Source: DASXRU01 sp039933315 (lineage in GTDB: Bacteria; Acidobacteriota; Blastocatellia; Pyrinomonadales; Pyrinomonadaceae). From it: DNA of 17,745 nt. A program made the translations under genes and the position numbers. Shown here piece after piece: positions 15,457-17,745 of the stretch. Numbering within the stretch: the stretch's first letter is position 1; each line of letters opens with the position of its first letter. The DNA lies in NCBI GenBank assembly GCA_039933315.1, contig JBDTOI010000082.1, positions 1 through 17,745 of the forward strand, in the 5' to 3' direction. The notes beneath the pieces are model-generated. The model saw only the letters and a list, made by a program, of their open reading frames with translations, was not told the DNA's origin and did not search any database.

Positions 15457-15473
15457 GAATCGGAGGATTCTTT
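15457..15473 (+). terminator. Weak candidate terminator after HAF gene
   Basis: GAATC (15457-15461) pairs with GATTC (15466-15470) around a four-base loop and is followed by TTT. A second small hairpin (TTCGG 15483-15487 / CCGAA 15496-15500) follows. Both stems are only five base pairs, so termination is uncertain. The remaining bases up to the next gene show nothing else. Confidence 0.2.
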
Positions 15474-15652
15474 CAGCGTTATTTCGGCGATTTTTCCGAA
15501 TTGTTCAAGGACTCCCAGGGGCGGGCGGGCTTACTCTCCGCCGCGAGGGGGGACAGCGCCGACGAATAGCTGGCGACAATCGCCCGCGACGATGGCGCCG
15601 CAGACCTTCCGAATCGTTAGAGGTAACGACAGACATCCAGGAAGTTCTAATC

Positions 15653-17745
15653 ATGTTGACACGCTACAAACTCATCTACGCACTGCTCTCGGTCTGCTTC
15701 AACTTCTCCGTCGCCGTCGCGCAAGAGCCTGCGGCCACGCAGCCGGAGCGCGCGCCCGTGACGGTTGCGGCGACCGCGGAGCGGGTGCGGTTTGCTGCGC
15801 CCAACCGCATCGCCCGCCTGCGGCTGGAAGTCTTGTCAGTTGAGGGTGGGCTGGTCTTCGAGGCCGACTCGCGCGGCAGCGTTTTCGACTGGACTCTCTC
15901 GGACAGCCAGGGCGCGCGCGTGATTGACGGCACGTACCTGTGCGTCGTGACGATTAAAGATCTGGGGGGCCGTCTCAGCCAGCGCCTGGTGCGCGTGGAG
16001 ATCGCGGGCGGGACAGTCGCGGCGCGCGCGGCCGCGCCCGGCGAACTTACCCCGGGACAGGCGCGCGAGGTCGGGCCCGTGGAGGAAGGCACGGCGAGCG
16101 TCATGACAGAGGGCGAGCCGGCGGCGGCCACCCTCCTGGCGCACGACGGCCATGATGGGCAGATCGTAACGACGACGGGCGCGCTCTCGTTCCGCGGCGG
16201 CGACTTCTTCACCGGCCGGGACAGGGAATTGATGCGGCTCTCCGCGGACGGATCGCTTGACGTGTTGGGCGCGCTGTCGGCGCGCGGGGGCATTCGCTTC
16301 TCAGACGGCTCCGTGCTCAACTCGGCGGCGGGGCGCGGCGGTAAGACTCCGGCGGGCGGCAAGGGCAGCGACTCTGGCGCCTCCCCACTGGCCGCCGGCA
16401 GCGGCACACTGAACCGGCTGGCGAAATGGTCGGAGACGGGAGGGGCGGGGACGTTAACCGACTCGCTGCTCTCGGAGAACGCGGGGCGCATCGAGGTCAA
16501 TGCGGCTGCGGCCGGCACAGGCGTGACGCCCTCGATCGCCAACCCGTCGAACGTCCCCGGCTTCGCCCAACTACACTTCTACCCGGCGGCGGGCACCAAC
16601 GCCAACATGAGCTTCGCCGTCGTCCCGCGCGGCACGGGCTCACCCAACAACCGGGCGCAGTTCTCCATCTTCGGCACCGACCTCATCGCCGACCCGGCGA
16701 ACTACGAATTCGCGGGGATGCGGGCGCGGGGCACAGACTTTTTGCTGGCGTCGGGCAAGTCCGGCACAGGGCAGAACCGGCCCTTCGTCCTGGCCTCGGG
16801 CTTCCTCACGGACAACGTAACGAACGCCAACCAGCTCTTTTTGGCGACGAACGGCAACGTGGGCGTGGGCACGAACGCACCGACGGAGCGGCTGCATGTC
16901 TCTGGCAATGGTCTCGTGGCGGGGAACCTCACCGTCAGCGGCGCGCTCAGCGGGAACGGCTCGGGGTTGACTAATCTTAATGCCGGCCAGATCAGCATGG
17001 GGACGCTCGACAGTGCGCGCTTGGGCGTCGTCCCTGCGGGGAACGGCGGGACGGGTTTAAGTGCGGCGGGCGCGGCCGGAAACTTTCTGCGAAGCAATGG
17101 CACGAGCTGGACGAGTTCGGCGCTGCAAAGTGCGGACATTCCCGCGGGCAGCGGCAACTACATCCAGATCAACCCGGCGTCGCAGCAAGAAGGCGACTTC
17201 AACATCTCGGGCCGCGGCAGGGTCGGCGGGATGATGTTCGCTGGCGGGTTGTTTACGGTTGGCGGATTGCTGACGGGTGGCGGGGTCAACTTACCGGGGA
17301 TGCTGACCGAGGATGGGATGGGGACTTGGTGGTATCAGCCCGGCTGGTCGGTGTGGAACTCCAACGGGCATCTCCAAATCTTCAACGCCGCGATCAATCA
17401 AAACGCCATGTGGGTAGATGCGGTTAGCAACAACGTCGGCGTCGGGACGACCTCGCCGGGCTACAAGCTGCACGTCAATGGCACGGTCGCGGGCGTCGGT
17501 CCCTACGTCGACGCCTCCGACCTGCGCTACAAGCGCGACATCCGCGCCATCCCCGGCGCGCTCTCGAAGGTGCTCTCTTTGCGCGGCGTGACCTTCGACT
17601 GGCGGCGTGAGGAGTTTCCCGCACTTAACTTCGCCTCCGGCCGCCAGGTCGGCTTCGTCGCGCAGGAGGTCGAGCGCGTAGTGCCCGAGGCCGTCGTCCG
17701 CGACACCGAAGGCTTCCGCTCGGTCGCCTACTCGCACCTGACACC
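15653..17745 (+). CDS. Secreted protein with S74 intramolecular chaperone domain (partial, 3' end outside)
   Basis: One uninterrupted frame of 697 codons runs to the window edge without a stop. It starts at ATG 15653 with AGGAA nine bases upstream. Residues 1-23 are a signal peptide (ending AVAQ). About 45-117 resembles a FlgD-like/Ig beta-sandwich (WTLSDSQGARVIDGTYLCVV). A long Gly/Ala/Thr-rich fibre-like part follows, with paired NVGVGT..P...LHV.G motifs at about 402-418 and 594-610. From about 620 the sequence matches the Peptidase_S74 (endosialidase-type) chaperone domain: SDLRYKRDI with Ser622 and Lys627 spaced as the self-cleaving Ser-Lys dyad, then VGFVAQEVERVVPEAV and VAYSHLTP. Such domains trimerise fibrous proteins and then release themselves. 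The gene is much richer in GC than its neighbours. No phage genes are adjacent, so a surface fibre or adhesin of the bacterium is likelier than a tail fibre. Confidence 0.88.
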   Translation, partial: MLTRYKLIYALLSVCFNFSVAVAQEPAATQPERAPVTVAATAERVRFAAPNRIARLRLEVLSVEGGLVFEADSRGSVFDWTLSDSQGARVIDGTYLCVVTIKDLGGRLSQRLVRVEIAGGTVAARAAAPGELTPGQAREVGPVEEGTASVMTEGEPAAATLLAHDGHDGQIVTTTGALSFRGGDFFTGRDRELMRLSADGSLDVLGALSARGGIRFSDGSVLNSAAGRGGKTPAGGKGSDSGASPLAAGSGTLNRLAKWSETGGAGTLTDSLLSENAGRIEVNAAAAGTGVTPSIANPSNVPGFAQLHFYPAAGTNANMSFAVVPRGTGSPNNRAQFSIFGTDLIADPANYEFAGMRARGTDFLLASGKSGTGQNRPFVLASGFLTDNVTNANQLFLATNGNVGVGTNAPTERLHVSGNGLVAGNLTVSGALSGNGSGLTNLNAGQISMGTLDSARLGVVPAGNGGTGLSAAGAAGNFLRSNGTSWTSSALQSADIPAGSGNYIQINPASQQEGDFNISGRGRVGGMMFAGGLFTVGGLLTGGGVNLPGMLTEDGMGTWWYQPGWSVWNSNGHLQIFNAAINQNAMWVDAVSNNVGVGTTSPGYKLHVNGTVAGVGPYVDASDLRYKRDIRAIPGALSKVLSLRGVTFDWRREEFPALNFASGRQVGFVAQEVERVVPEAVVRDTEGFRSVAYSHLT

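Noticed and set aside
15676..16542. 288-residue open frame on the minus strand
   Set aside because: It is antisense to the S74-protein frame, has a Ser/Pro/Arg-rich composition without any motif, and arises from the scarcity of stops in very GC-rich coding DNA.
16426..16974. 182-residue plus-strand open frame
   Set aside because: It is out of frame within the S74-protein gene, with the His/Arg/Gly-rich composition typical of a shifted GC-rich frame.
15653..17745. Prophage tail fibre
   Set aside because: The protein has a Sec-type signal peptide and an Ig-like domain, and no integrase, capsid, baseplate or lysis gene is seen nearby; downstream sequence could still change this.

Overview
The window most likely comes from a soil-type member of the Acidobacteriota, class Blastocatellia or a close relative. 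This is an inference from gene content: a 1271-residue Oar-like TonB-dependent receptor with an N-terminal carboxypeptidase-regulatory-like domain; an ECF sigma factor of the PF07638/TIGR02999 type directly upstream of a membrane-anchored Ser/Thr kinase with a long WD40/TolB-like (PD40) sensor part; a HAF-repeat secreted protein; and a secreted Peptidase_S74 protein. No rRNA, tRNA, CRISPR array, transposase or phage structural module is visible.

Layout. Positions 64-1290 encode an FAD-dependent oxidoreductase of the geranylgeranyl-reductase type. Positions 1581-5396 encode the outer-membrane receptor, closed by a strong intrinsic terminator. Positions 5874-10447 hold five plus-strand genes for exported or membrane proteins: a TPR protein, a small possible lipoprotein, a two-helix membrane protein with a TTG start, a TonB C-terminal-domain protein, and an unrecognised helical secreted protein. 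Positions 14284-10781 (minus strand) hold the sigma factor-kinase operon. Divergent from it lie a HAF-repeat protein (14564-15445) and, from 15653 to the window edge, a GC-rich open reading frame ending in an S74 intramolecular chaperone domain. That last frame has no stop codon before position 17745, so it is easily missed by stop-to-stop ORF callers.

The most distinctive non-coding structure is a family of palindromic repeats with the core TGTAGGGGCGGCACTCCG and its complement. Four copies (27-56, 5572-5681, 7111-7139, 9153-9266) all lie in the left 9.3 kb, each at a gene boundary. Two copies are full MITE-like inverted repeats with a partly conserved spacer. One short copy is flanked by a 10-bp direct repeat that contains the start codon of the first gene, as if the element had inserted into an ATGA stop/start overlap.

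Functional links are inferred. The receptor (outer-membrane uptake) and the TonB C-terminal-domain protein belong to the same energised-transport theme, and the sigma factor and kinase probably form one signalling unit. The HAF-repeat protein shares an intergenic region with that unit. No defence or other clearly new multi-gene system could be recognised.
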